Shown piece by piece: positions 35,811 through 44,508 of a stretch of DNA of 64,000 bases (position 1 is its first letter; each line of letters opens with the position of its first letter). The stretch lies in assembly GCF_000374045.1 (NCBI RefSeq), contig NZ_KB893370.1, forward strand, positions 62,001 through 126,000, written 5' to 3'. The translations under genes and the position numbers were made by a program. The stretch comes from Segetibacter koreensis DSM 18137 (GTDB lineage Bacteria; Bacteroidota; Bacteroidia; Chitinophagales; Chitinophagaceae). The notes under the pieces were generated by a model. That model searched no databases, was not told the DNA's origin, and saw nothing but the letters and a program-made list of their open reading frames with translations.

Positions 35811-38216
35811 TCAGAGTTTATAAGCAACACTTGCCGAAATCATTCGTGGTGCAATGGGATTTACGCTATTGTCATCATGAACATTATAGCTTAAGTTATT
35901 TAATAAATTTGAAACTTTGGTTCTTAAAGAAATTTTGTTGAAACTGTAACCAATAGAAATATCAAACTGGGTATAACCAGGAATAACCATTAATTTGTAA
36001 ACATCATCTGTTACTTGCACCCGTGTAGAACGTCCCCCTACCCTTTCACCTACGTAATACGCTATGAAACCTATATTGAGTCCCTTAAGTTTTCCAGGTT
36101 TGCTAAAAGTATAGTGAGCACTTGCATTTGCTGTATGTTGCGGATTGTAACGCAATTTACTCCCAACTATGTAAGTGTTACTTTTTGTATAACGGGTATC
36201 GTTATAACTATAGCCGGTAATAACCGAAACTCCATGTAAGAAGTTGCTCATAATGTCAACTTCAACACCCTTGCTGGTCACTTCTCCGGCAAGTTCTTTA
36301 ATATTGGCATTATTATTATTTGGCTGCCCATTTGCATCGGTAAGACTTGTTTGGGCTAGATTACTGTTCACAATTTGGTAAGCGGTAACGTTTGCAGAAA
36401 CCGCTTTTTTAAATAACTCAGTTTTAATTCCGGCTTCAAACTGATTTATATAAGATGGCGCAAGCGGCTGTAAATAAATATCCGTACCGGTATTGAGTGT
36501 AAACGAATTAGCATAACTGGTAAACAGGGAAACAGAAGATGCAGGCTGATAAACAATACCAAAGCGAGGAGTAAAGGCTTTGTTTATTGTAGGAGATGTT
36601 TGTACCTTTTTGTTTTTTTGTAAAGAATCAATATAGCCCCCCGTTGTTTGCTGGTAGGTGTAGCGAACCCCTGCTAATAATTTTAATCTTCCTGTTATAG
36701 TGAGAAGGTCTTGTGCATAAATGCCCACACGGCTTATAGGAGTATAAGTACGCGTTACTGGAGCTAATTCGGGAATGTCAGTACGTTGTGCAAACTTAGC
36801 AGGATCAAAAATATTTATGGTGTCGTAAATATTTTTATTGTTTATAGCAGCATTTGCGTAGGTATGAGCAATAGCATTTGTCTGGTACTTATCTGCATCG
36901 GCGCCGGCCAGAAGCTGATGTTTCATTTGCCTAGTCTTAAATTTTCCTGTAAGATCAAACTGTGTGATATAATAGTTTTCTTCGTTTTTAGTCTTTTGCA
37001 GCCCTCTCGCCCATGTACCATCGGAAGGAATGAGGAAACCGGAGTTGGGGCGCGTTGTGCCATAAAGATCGCTATTAAACGACTGGTAGGAAGTGATATT
37101 GCGAAGCTGCCAGTTATCAGTAATATGGTGAGTGATAGTAGCAGTAGCCGTAGTTTGACTTGTGTTATAATAAGACCATTTTGCACCTAAAAATCTTGCA
37201 CGCGGTATGTCAGCTATCACATAATTAATAGCACCGGTTCCGTAATCTAAAGTTCTGTTATCTTTTAAATGATCTCCTTCTAATAATATATCGGTATTTT
37301 TCCCTGCTTTTATTAAAAGCGAAGGATTAATATAAAATCTTTCTGATTTTACTTCATCTCTAAAACTTTTTGCTTTTTCAAAAGTTGTATTAATTCGATA
37401 AGCGATAGACTTGCTGTTAGCGAGAGGTCCGTAAAAATCTATTGAAGGTTTATAAAAACCAAAACTTCCTGCACGAAAAGAGACTTCACCACCTTTATCA
37501 AACGCAGGTTTTTTAGTTACCAAATTTAATACACCACCTGCTGCTACATTTCCAAATAAAATAGCTGTACTGCCCTTTAATACTTCAACTTTTTCCAATG
37601 CCGAAACTTCCGGCATTGTTCCATTATTAAATCTTACGCCATTTTTAAAGGTATTGCTACTATTGTAGGCATAACCACGGCCGGCAATTTCTTCCTGGCT
37701 TCCCCCCGACGTGCTCATAACATATACGCCATTGGTATTCATTAAAACTTCGCTTAGTCTCAACGTTTGCTGTCTTTCCAAAACATTTTTACCAATTACA
37801 GTTACGCTCTGAGGAAGATCCATAGGGTTAATATCAATTTTTCCTGCTGCAACTGGTTTTTCATTTAGATTTTTTGCAGCAGTAACAACAACATCCTGCA
37901 GTTGGGTAGCATTTTCTGACAGCACAAAGTCTAATTCAGTAATTGTATTTTCAAATACTTCCACTGTTTTTTCCTGCTTATGTAGTCCAACAAATGAAAC
38001 ACTTATTGTATACTTACCTTTCTTAATGTTAGTAAAAGAGTAACCCCCATCTTCATTGGAAGTTGATCGCTTTTGAAGTTCTTTAATCTCAGCATTCACT
38101 AGGCTGGCAGGTTTTCCATCGCTGGTAATTATAGAGCCTTTTATTGTTCCGGATTGAGCTATTGCAGAAAACACTGTAAAACATAAACAAAAGAACAAAA
38201 CTGTGGAAAATTTCAT
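35811..38216 (-). CDS. TonB-dependent siderophore receptor
   Basis: An 801-residue outer-membrane receptor with a signal peptide (about 1-20). Residues about 22-105 form a carboxypeptidase regulatory-like domain, followed by the plug (about 120-250; LPQSVTVIGKNVLERQQ, GRGYAYNSS, LEKVEVLKGSTAILFGN) and the beta-barrel ending SASVAYKL. The plug sequence is closest to FhuA/FhuE-type ferric siderophore receptors. It probably imports ferric hydroxamates with TonB energy. It is the last of three same-strand genes after the ECF sigma factor. Confidence 0.93.
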   Translation of the reverse strand: MKFSTVLFFCLCFTVFSAIAQSGTIKGSIITSDGKPASLVNAEIKELQKRSTSNEDGGYSFTNIKKGKYTISVSFVGLHKQEKTVEVFENTITELDFVLSENATQLQDVVVTAAKNLNEKPVAAGKIDINPMDLPQSVTVIGKNVLERQQTLRLSEVLMNTNGVYVMSTSGGSQEEIAGRGYAYNSSNTFKNGVRFNNGTMPEVSALEKVEVLKGSTAILFGNVAAGGVLNLVTKKPAFDKGGEVSFRAGSFGFYKPSIDFYGPLANSKSIAYRINTTFEKAKSFRDEVKSERFYINPSLLIKAGKNTDILLEGDHLKDNRTLDYGTGAINYVIADIPRARFLGAKWSYYNTSQTTATATITHHITDNWQLRNITSYQSFNSDLYGTTRPNSGFLIPSDGTWARGLQKTKNEENYYITQFDLTGKFKTRQMKHQLLAGADADKYQTNAIAHTYANAAINNKNIYDTINIFDPAKFAQRTDIPELAPVTRTYTPISRVGIYAQDLLTITGRLKLLAGVRYTYQQTTGGYIDSLQKNKKVQTSPTINKAFTPRFGIVYQPASSVSLFTSYANSFTLNTGTDIYLQPLAPSYINQFEAGIKTELFKKAVSANVTAYQIVNSNLAQTSLTDANGQPNNNNANIKELAGEVTSKGVEVDIMSNFLHGVSVITGYSYNDTRYTKSNTYIVGSKLRYNPQHTANASAHYTFSKPGKLKGLNIGFIAYYVGERVGGRSTRVQVTDDVYKLMVIPGYTQFDISIGYSFNKISLRTKVSNLLNNLSYNVHDDNSVNPIAPRMISASVAYKL

Positions 38217-38314
38217 TTACCTGATTTTTTGTGCAAATGAACTATGCTGCCGTTTATTTGATTTACAGAATCGGTAAAAGGTAATTACGCAAAAGGGAAA
38301 AGAAAATTGCAGAA

Positions 38315-39553
38315 CTAAGTGGAAGGCTTTAAACTATCATTTTTCTTTTGCATTGTCTGCTTATCTGTATTCGTCTTTGCCAGTAAAAAAGCTTTTTGAA
38401 AATTTTGTTTTGCTATTTTATTATCAACATCTGTATAAAGCTCGCCAAGCAAAGCAAAATAAAATTGATTATTCACTAAGTTAAGCTTCTCTGCTTCAAT
38501 AATTGCTTCCACTTTTCCATTTGCCTTTGAAAGTGCGTAAGTCCTGTTCAGTGCTGCAATTGGTGAATACTCTATTTGCAACAATTGATTGAAGAGTTGT
38601 AAAATATTTTCCCACTTTTCTTTTGTATCAGCTTTTATAGTGTGCCAATATGCGATACTTGCCTCCAAATGATATTTTGAAAGTCTATTTCCCTGCGATG
38701 CCTCGTGAAGAAAGTATACTCCTTTTGAAATCAATTCACGATCCCAAAGGCTTTCGTCCTGGTCCTCATATAAAATTATTTCACCACTTTCATTTTTTCT
38801 TGCTTTAAACCTGGAAGAATGAAAACACATTAAAGAAAGCAAAGCATTTACAATGGGTTGGTTCGTCTTTTCATTCTCAATGAGCAGATGTGTTAATCGC
38901 ATTGCCTCCAGGCACAGATCTTCACGCAATACTTTGTCCCGGCTTTCAGAATAATAGCCTTCGTTGAAGAGTAAATATAAAGTTGTCAAAACTGTTCCTA
39001 ATCGTTCATCAATTTCAGCTTCACCGGGAAATTCAATTTGCACTTTTTCAAGCCTTAATTTTTCTTTGGCTCTAAAAAGTCGTTTGTTTATGGTTTCTTT
39101 ATTGGTTAAAAAAGCATTTGCAATTTCATCAATACCAAATCCACAAAGAATACGAAGTGATAAGCCAATTTGCGCTTCGGTAGAAATGGATGGATGACAC
39201 ACGGCAAATAGCATTTGCAACTGGCTGTCTGTAATATTTTTATCTGATAGATCAATTTCAACTTCCCGAGTATCAGATGATGAATATTTTATTTGTTCGG
39301 CAATTTCTTCAGTAAAAAGATGATTGTGCCTGATATAATTTTTTGCTTTGTTTTTTGCAACCAAATAAAGCCAGGCTACCGGATTTTCAGGAATTCCTTT
39401 AAAACTCCATGTTTCAAGAGCTGACAAAAATGTTTCACTTGCGAGGTCTTCTGCAATTTCAATATGCTGAATGCCGAAGAGTTTACAGAGGACAGCTGTT
39501 ATTTTTCTAAATTCTGTCCTGAATAAATGTGGTATTAATTCTTGTTTTTCCAT
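38315..39553 (-). CDS. ECF sigma factor of the YCII-linked (ECF42-like) group
   Basis: Starting at the ATG at 39553 gives 412 residues, the normal size for this group; the open frame extends upstream only into the partner gene. Sigma-2 (about 10-75) and sigma-4 regions (about 110-175; GFGIDEIANAFLTNKETINKRLFRAKEKL) are followed by the long C-terminal helical extension (about 180-400) typical of ECF42, with LLFNEGYYSES. The YCII gene ends 40 bp upstream. No anti-sigma gene is present; control probably runs through the extension. Confidence 0.88.
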   Translation of the reverse strand: MEKQELIPHLFRTEFRKITAVLCKLFGIQHIEIAEDLASETFLSALETWSFKGIPENPVAWLYLVAKNKAKNYIRHNHLFTEEIAEQIKYSSSDTREVEIDLSDKNITDSQLQMLFAVCHPSISTEAQIGLSLRILCGFGIDEIANAFLTNKETINKRLFRAKEKLRLEKVQIEFPGEAEIDERLGTVLTTLYLLFNEGYYSESRDKVLREDLCLEAMRLTHLLIENEKTNQPIVNALLSLMCFHSSRFKARKNESGEIILYEDQDESLWDRELISKGVYFLHEASQGNRLSKYHLEASIAYWHTIKADTKEKWENILQLFNQLLQIEYSPIAALNRTYALSKANGKVEAIIEAEKLNLVNNQFYFALLGELYTDVDNKIAKQNFQKAFLLAKTNTDKQTMQKKNDSLKPST

Positions 39554-39593
39554 ACGAAAAGCCCCTGCAAAAGTACAGAGGCTCTTATAATCT

Positions 39594-39947
39594 TTAGTGA
39601 ACGCCATCACCTTTAGCAATTCTTCTGACTTCCATGCTATTGCCTTCTCCCTGTAAAACTGGACAACCCTTTGCAAATTCAACCGCTTCATCAATAGAGT
39701 CTGCCTTTACAATAATGTAGCCGCCAATGGTTTCTTTTATTTCGCCGAAAGGCCCATTCGTAACAACGTTGTTTGGTCTTACCACCCTGGCATCTTCAAA
39801 AAGTAAACCGGTGCCGCTGCTAAATTTGTTTTGAGCGGCAATTCCTCCTATCCAGTCCATCGTTTGTTTCATCCAAATTTGCATTTGTTCAGGTGATGCG
39901 ATTTTTTTACCATCTTCATGCCTCATGATTAATACGAATTCTTCCAT
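39594..39947 (-). CDS. YCII-related (DGPF) domain protein
   Basis: A 117-residue YCII-family protein with a ferredoxin-like alpha/beta fold. VTNGPFGEIKETIGGYIIVKA is the DGPF-type motif, here NGPF. These genes sit directly upstream of ECF42 sigma factors in many bacteria and are presumed to be their targets or modulators. The pair has 40 bp between genes and is probably co-transcribed. Biochemical activity is unknown. Confidence 0.88.
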   Translation of the reverse strand: MEEFVLIMRHEDGKKIASPEQMQIWMKQTMDWIGGIAAQNKFSSGTGLLFEDARVVRPNNVVTNGPFGEIKETIGGYIIVKADSIDEAVEFAKGCPVLQGEGNSMEVRRIAKGDGVH

Positions 39948-40000
39948 TTTTTTAAATTTTAATTATTATCGAATATTAAGTTATATCCAAATAACAAATG

Positions 40001-40070
40001 AGCTGGCAGAAATTGGACATTACTGCAAATAATTTTTTCCCTTTTTATAATCAGTTGTGGTCTGCCAGCT
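40001..40070. repeat. 10-bp inverted repeat in a divergent promoter region
   Basis: AGCTGGCAGA (40001-40010) and TCTGCCAGCT (40061-40070) are perfect inverted copies 50 bp apart, 54 bp upstream of the YCII gene. The GC content is above the surrounding AT-rich sequence. It could be a long-loop RNA hairpin or a pair of protein sites. The other parts of 39948-40243 hold only the hairpin at 40192-40223. Confidence 0.45.
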
Positions 40071-40191
40071 AGTTTCATCGATTCGCGCATAGCTAATGTT
40101 AACAGTAAATTTTTATTTCCGTTACATTTTGTTCACATACAAGTTGGTATTTGCAGTAAGATTTTTAAAAAAGCAATTAGAAGTTTTCTTA

Positions 40192-40223
40192 TGTAGTCGC
40201 CCTGTTTCTACAGGGTGTTTTTT
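40192..40223 (+). terminator. Intrinsic terminator in the leader of the LpxH-like gene, possible attenuator
   Basis: CCCTGT (40200-40205) and ACAGGG (40210-40215) form a tetraloop hairpin followed by TGTTTTTT, ending 20 bp before the ATG at 40244. TGTAG (40192-40196) can instead pair with CTACA (40208-40212), which would prevent the terminator. No plus-strand gene lies upstream for it to end, so a regulatory role is plausible. Confidence 0.6.
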
Positions 40224-40243
40224 AATTCAGAAAATCTAATAAG

Positions 40244-41107
40244 ATGAATAAAAAGAAGAGAGTTATTGATGTACTGGTAATATCAGATGTTCACCTCGGT
40301 ACTTATGGGTGCCATGCAAAGGAATTGCTGCACTATTTAAAAAGCATTAAGCCTAAAATAGTGGTGTTGAATGGAGATATTATTGACATCTGGCAGTTTA
40401 GCAAAAGCTATTGGCCAAAATACCATATGAAAGTTGTGAAGCATTTATTTAACTGGATCGGCAAAGGTGTCAAAACATATTATGTTACCGGTAACCATGA
40501 TGAAATGCTTCGGAAATTCTCAGGTTTAAAGATGGGCTCTTTTCGTATTGTTAATAAGATCGTTCTCGATTTACCAGACAATAAAAAAGCATGGATATTT
40601 CATGGAGACGTGTTTGACATTACAATGCAACATTCAAAATGGCTCGCCAGGTTAGGAGCGGTAGGATACGACACTTTGATCTTAATAAACCGGTTTTTTA
40701 ATTTTATATCTGAAAAAGTTTTTAAGAAAGGAAAGATATCTCTGTCAAAAAAAATAAAAAACAGTGTAAAATCTGCTGTAAAGTTTATTAATAATTTTGA
40801 GCAAACAAGTGCAGACATTGGTATAAGCAATGGTTTTGATTATGTAATATGCGGTCATATTCATCAACCCGAGATGCGCGTTGTTGAAAATAATGAAGGA
40901 AGTATTTTATATCTTAATTCTGGTGACTGGATAGAAAACCTCAGCGCACTTGAATTTGTAAATGGCGAGTGGAGCATCTATCGATTTAAAGAAAGCGATA
41001 ACGCAGAGATGCTTTCCGGTAAACAAAATGAAGAGGAAGACAATGACTTAACCAATAACGAGCTTTTCGATATAATGCTGCAGGAGTTTAATCTAATGCG
41101 CCAATGA
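40244..41107 (+). CDS. LpxH-like metallophosphoesterase
   Basis: A 287-residue calcineurin-like phosphoesterase. The metal motifs are SDVHLG (D near 14), NGDIID, GNHDEM, a FHGDVFD and the final GHIHQPE. These fit the UDP-2,3-diacylglucosamine diphosphatase group, which hydrolyses a lipid A precursor, and close Bacteroidota relatives of unknown substrate. The last ~35 residues are acidic and variable. A terminator-like hairpin precedes the gene. Confidence 0.85.
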   Translation: MNKKKRVIDVLVISDVHLGTYGCHAKELLHYLKSIKPKIVVLNGDIIDIWQFSKSYWPKYHMKVVKHLFNWIGKGVKTYYVTGNHDEMLRKFSGLKMGSFRIVNKIVLDLPDNKKAWIFHGDVFDITMQHSKWLARLGAVGYDTLILINRFFNFISEKVFKKGKISLSKKIKNSVKSAVKFINNFEQTSADIGISNGFDYVICGHIHQPEMRVVENNEGSILYLNSGDWIENLSALEFVNGEWSIYRFKESDNAEMLSGKQNEEEDNDLTNNELFDIMLQEFNLMRQ

Positions 41108-41210
41108 AACCATTATGAATGATCTTTTAAGATAAATAACAATCCGTTTTAAAGTTCATTATTAAAGCAAAAAAATCGTTGCTACTTCTTCATTATTCAT
41201 CCCTTGTATT

Positions 41211-41996
41211 TTACTTTCTTACAAAATCAGAAGGGCGCATATTAGTCAGCTGGTAAAATGCTTTACTGAAAGCAGATATGCTTCCATACCCTGTTTCGTA
41301 AGCAATTTCACTTATCGATTTAGTTGTTTGCAGCATAATAGCTATTCCCCTCACTATTCTAACTAATTTAAGATATTGAAAAAAGGACAATTGCAACGTA
41401 GATTGAAACAACCTTGATAGTGTTCGTTCGCCAAGCCCAAACTCCTTACCCAACTTTTCTATTGTAAGCTCTTCTGACAAATGGTTTTCAATGTGCAGAA
41501 TTATGGGACGCATGCGCTCATCTTGCGTGGTAGGTAATGCAATAGGCAATGGATTTTTACTTATTTCTGGCAAAATTTCTTTTATAGCAGCTAAAAATTG
41601 AAAACCATGATTTCCTGCCACTATATGTCCGTTCCACCTTTCTGTATAAGCAATCATTTGCAGTAACAAGTCATTTACCGGGTAGATTCCCATACGTGTA
41701 TAAAAGGTATTGGTATGATCATCGTTTGTAAAAAAATACAGAGTCCTCACCGCTGTTGCAGTGGTTCGCACTTGCAAAAAATGTTCAACATCTTTTGGTA
41801 TCCACACATAATGTCGGCCAGGTATAACGTACGTTTTGTCTCTTATGTGAATATAAGCAATACCACCTTCAACGTAGGTTAACTGACCTTTTTTATGCTT
41901 ATGGACAGGAAAACGCCTTTCTGTTTTTTCATGCAAGACAAAAACAGAGGCTGGCTGTTCATCTATTTTATCTAAATATTCCCTCGTTAAAAGCAT
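41211..41996 (-). CDS. AraC-family transcriptional regulator
   Basis: A 261-residue regulator. The N-terminal cupin-like domain (HEKTERRFPVHKHKKGQLTYVEGG) is likely to sense a small molecule. The C-terminal ~100 residues hold two helix-turn-helix motifs (LTIEKLGKEFGLGERTLSRLF and SISEIAYETGYGSISAFSKAF). It is divergent from a TolC/HlyD/MFS efflux operon, and two direct repeats in the gap fit an AraC-type operator, so it probably controls that operon. Confidence 0.92.
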   Translation of the reverse strand: MLLTREYLDKIDEQPASVFVLHEKTERRFPVHKHKKGQLTYVEGGIAYIHIRDKTYVIPGRHYVWIPKDVEHFLQVRTTATAVRTLYFFTNDDHTNTFYTRMGIYPVNDLLLQMIAYTERWNGHIVAGNHGFQFLAAIKEILPEISKNPLPIALPTTQDERMRPIILHIENHLSEELTIEKLGKEFGLGERTLSRLFQSTLQLSFFQYLKLVRIVRGIAIMLQTTKSISEIAYETGYGSISAFSKAFYQLTNMRPSDFVRK

Positions 41997-42014
41997 TTAC
42001 ATTAAAATGTCTGG

Positions 42015-42044
42015 TTTAGACAAATCATTGGCAATTTAGATAAA
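42015..42044 (+). promoter_or_regulatory. Direct-repeat operator candidate for the AraC regulator
   Basis: TTTAGACAAA (42015-42024) and TTTAGATAAA (42035-42044) are 10-bp direct repeats with one mismatch, exactly 20 bp apart, so both face the same side of the helix. They end about 20 bp before the -7 box of the efflux operon, at the -33 position, which fits activation by an AraC-type protein. Confidence 0.5.
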
Positions 42045-42065
42045 ACTACTCTTGGTAGCTGAAGA

Positions 42066-42073
42066 TAACTTTG
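42066..42073 (+). promoter_or_regulatory. Candidate -7 box of the efflux operon
   Basis: TAACTTTG is a full match to TAnnTTTG. There is no TTG at -33, as expected for an activator-dependent promoter. Transcription would begin near 42080, which rules out the upstream TTG at 42052 and supports the ATG at 42091 as the first start. Confidence 0.55.
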
Positions 42074-42090
42074 CATATTCATTATTTATT

Positions 42091-43428
42091 ATGTTTTATT
42101 ATATAAAAAGATGGGTATTTATGTTAATAGCAGTATTAGTAACTGCTAACTCTTTCACCCGGCTACAAATAGATACAACCGTGGGTTCAGTGCAAATGTC
42201 ATTATCACAGGTGTGGGACAAAGCTGAATCTTACAATAAGCAGATACAAATGCAACAACTGCATGTACAAGGCAGTGAAGAGGAAATTAAAGATGCTAAA
42301 GCAGAACGTTTGCCAGATATATCTGCAGAGGGAGAATATGCAAGAGTTAGTAATATGCCGCTTTTCGAAAACGGGATATTTAAAACTCCAACACAATTTC
42401 CTGTTCTTCATAATTATTATAAAGTTGCAGGAGATGCGTACCTCAATGTTTATAACGGTAAAAAAACGTCTACAAAGATTTCTGAAAATGAAGCCAAACA
42501 ACAAATAGCGGTTGAGCAGAAAAGACTTACAACATCAGAAATAAAGCTGAGGGCAAGTTCTTATTATTTAGACATTCAAAGAAGCCTCGTTTTTAAAGAC
42601 CTCTTGCTAAAACATCTGGCCGAACAGGAAAAGCAACTGGAACAAATAAGGCAACTGAAAAAAAACGGTGTTGTACTAAAAACCGATGTTTTGAGGGCGG
42701 AACTGCAATTGTCGAGACAAAAATTATCACTCGAACAAATTGATAACGATATAGCAATTGCCAGGCAGAAGCTGGACATTATTATTGGTTTGCCTGACAG
42801 CGTAAATATTATTCCTTCAGCAGACAGCCTGGATTCTTTTCCATTGAAAAATTATGAAGACTATGTAGCTGATGCAACCACTCATTCTTACCAATATAAA
42901 ATATCAGAAAAGGAGACAGAATTGCGGTTGTTGCAGTTGAAAGAGGTGAAAGGAAACAATTTGCCCAAAGTCGGCTTATTTGCAAACTACAGTTATACCT
43001 ATCCTGAAATTCAATTTTATCCATATGCTCCGTCTTTGTACGGAATCGGCATGTACGGAGTAAGAGCCACTCTTCCCATATCTTCTTTATACCACAACAA
43101 GCATAAGGAAAAGGCTGCAGAAATAGAATATAAAAGACAGGAAATAGAACATTCTAATACACAGGACGATATCAGGCAACAGGTAAAAGAAGCTTACCTG
43201 CGATATAAAGAAGCGGTAAACAGAACTAACGTGGCTAAAGCGAACATTCAACAGGCAACTGAAAATTTAAGAATTGTAAGCAATACTTATTTTAATCAAT
43301 TGTCTTTATTAACCGACCTGCTCGATGCTGATACCCAGGTTCTGCAAACACGCTTCGATTATGCAGCGGCAAAAATAGCGGCACAATTACAATATTATCA
43401 ATTACAAAAAGCTATAGGAAATCTTTAA
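42091..43428 (+). CDS. TolC-family outer membrane efflux protein
   Basis: A 445-residue protein when started at the ATG at 42091; the ATG at 42121 is a possible alternative. An N-terminal signal or anchor is followed by two repeated outer-membrane efflux domains rich in coiled-coil helix (QIQMQQLHVQGSEEEIKDAKAE; EAVNRTNVAKANIQQATENL). It forms the trimeric outer-membrane duct of a tripartite pump. The next gene, encoding the periplasmic adaptor, starts 3 bp after its stop. Confidence 0.9.
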   Translation: MFYYIKRWVFMLIAVLVTANSFTRLQIDTTVGSVQMSLSQVWDKAESYNKQIQMQQLHVQGSEEEIKDAKAERLPDISAEGEYARVSNMPLFENGIFKTPTQFPVLHNYYKVAGDAYLNVYNGKKTSTKISENEAKQQIAVEQKRLTTSEIKLRASSYYLDIQRSLVFKDLLLKHLAEQEKQLEQIRQLKKNGVVLKTDVLRAELQLSRQKLSLEQIDNDIAIARQKLDIIIGLPDSVNIIPSADSLDSFPLKNYEDYVADATTHSYQYKISEKETELRLLQLKEVKGNNLPKVGLFANYSYTYPEIQFYPYAPSLYGIGMYGVRATLPISSLYHNKHKEKAAEIEYKRQEIEHSNTQDDIRQQVKEAYLRYKEAVNRTNVAKANIQQATENLRIVSNTYFNQLSLLTDLLDADTQVLQTRFDYAAAKIAAQLQYYQLQKAIGNL

Positions 43429-43431
43429 TTT

Positions 43432-44508
43432 ATGAACACTGCAGATAAACATACAAAAACAGACAAAATAATTACAAAGATAACGGCGGTGATAGCGGGC
43501 ATCATTGCAATAGCATTAGCCGTTTGGGGTATTGTAACCTTGCTTAATTCTTTTAGATACGAAGAAACAAATGATGCACAGGTTGAAGAATATATCAACC
43601 CCATTACAAGCCGTGTGGTCGGTTATATACGGGAGATACATTATGAAGAAAACCAGGATGTAAAAAAAGGAGATACCCTTCTTATAATTGATAACAGTGA
43701 ATATCAACTGCAACAGCAGGAAGCAGAAGCTGCACTTCTAAGTGCAAAAGCTCAGACACAAGTATTAGCAAGTAACACGCAAACTTCGGCTTCGGCTGCA
43801 CAGGTTACAAAAGCACAGATCGCTGCAGCAAAAGCAAAAATGATAAGGCAGCAACAGGAATACGACCGTTATAAAAAACTTTTTGATGTAGAGTCGGCAA
43901 CGCAGCAACAACTGGAGAATGTAAAGACGGCGCTTGATGTTGCCACTTCTGATTATCAGTCCGCACTAGAAAATTACCAGGCGTCATTATCAAAAGTAAA
44001 TGATGTCGCATCACAAAAGGCAGTGCTTCAGGCAGAAATTAAACGCAGGGAAGCCGTGGTAAACCGCAATAAACTGGATGTTGGTTACACGGTAATTACT
44101 GCGCCCTATAATGGTAAAATGGGCAGAAGAACTATACAGGAAGGACAATTGATACAAGCTGGTCAAACGCTTGCCTATATAGTTGACAAGGAAGCGGGCA
44201 AGTGGGTGATTGCCAATTTTAAAGAAACACAGGTAGGAAAGATGCACGAAGGTGAAGCAGTAGAAATTGAGACAGATGCCTTTCCGGGTAAAAAGTTCAG
44301 GGGATCCATCGTTTCATTATCTCCTGCTACGGGCTCAAGATTTTCTTTGCTTCCACCGGATAATTCTACAGGAAACTTTGTGAAAATCGTACAACGCATA
44401 CCATTGCGAATAAAACTTACTGAGAGTGAAAAAGAAATTGAACAATTGCGCGCAGGTATGAATGCAAATGTTATAGTAAGAAAAAATCAAAGGGATAATA
44501 ATGGCTAG
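43432..44508 (+). CDS. HlyD/EmrA-family membrane fusion protein
   Basis: A 358-residue periplasmic adaptor. One N-terminal membrane segment (about 17-39) precedes a lipoyl half-motif (NPITSRVVGYIREIHYEENQDVKKGDTLL), a coiled coil (about 90-210), the second lipoyl half (VITAPYNGKMGRR) and a beta-barrel. It bridges the inner-membrane MFS pump and the TolC duct. Its end overlaps the next gene by 8 bp, indicating coupling. Confidence 0.93.
   Translation: MNTADKHTKTDKIITKITAVIAGIIAIALAVWGIVTLLNSFRYEETNDAQVEEYINPITSRVVGYIREIHYEENQDVKKGDTLLIIDNSEYQLQQQEAEAALLSAKAQTQVLASNTQTSASAAQVTKAQIAAAKAKMIRQQQEYDRYKKLFDVESATQQQLENVKTALDVATSDYQSALENYQASLSKVNDVASQKAVLQAEIKRREAVVNRNKLDVGYTVITAPYNGKMGRRTIQEGQLIQAGQTLAYIVDKEAGKWVIANFKETQVGKMHEGEAVEIETDAFPGKKFRGSIVSLSPATGSRFSLLPPDNSTGNFVKIVQRIPLRIKLTESEKEIEQLRAGMNANVIVRKNQRDNNG

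Noticed and set aside
40001-40070. Mobile-element ends as an explanation for the inverted repeat
   Set aside because: The 50-bp spacer holds no transposase and no target duplication flanks the arms.
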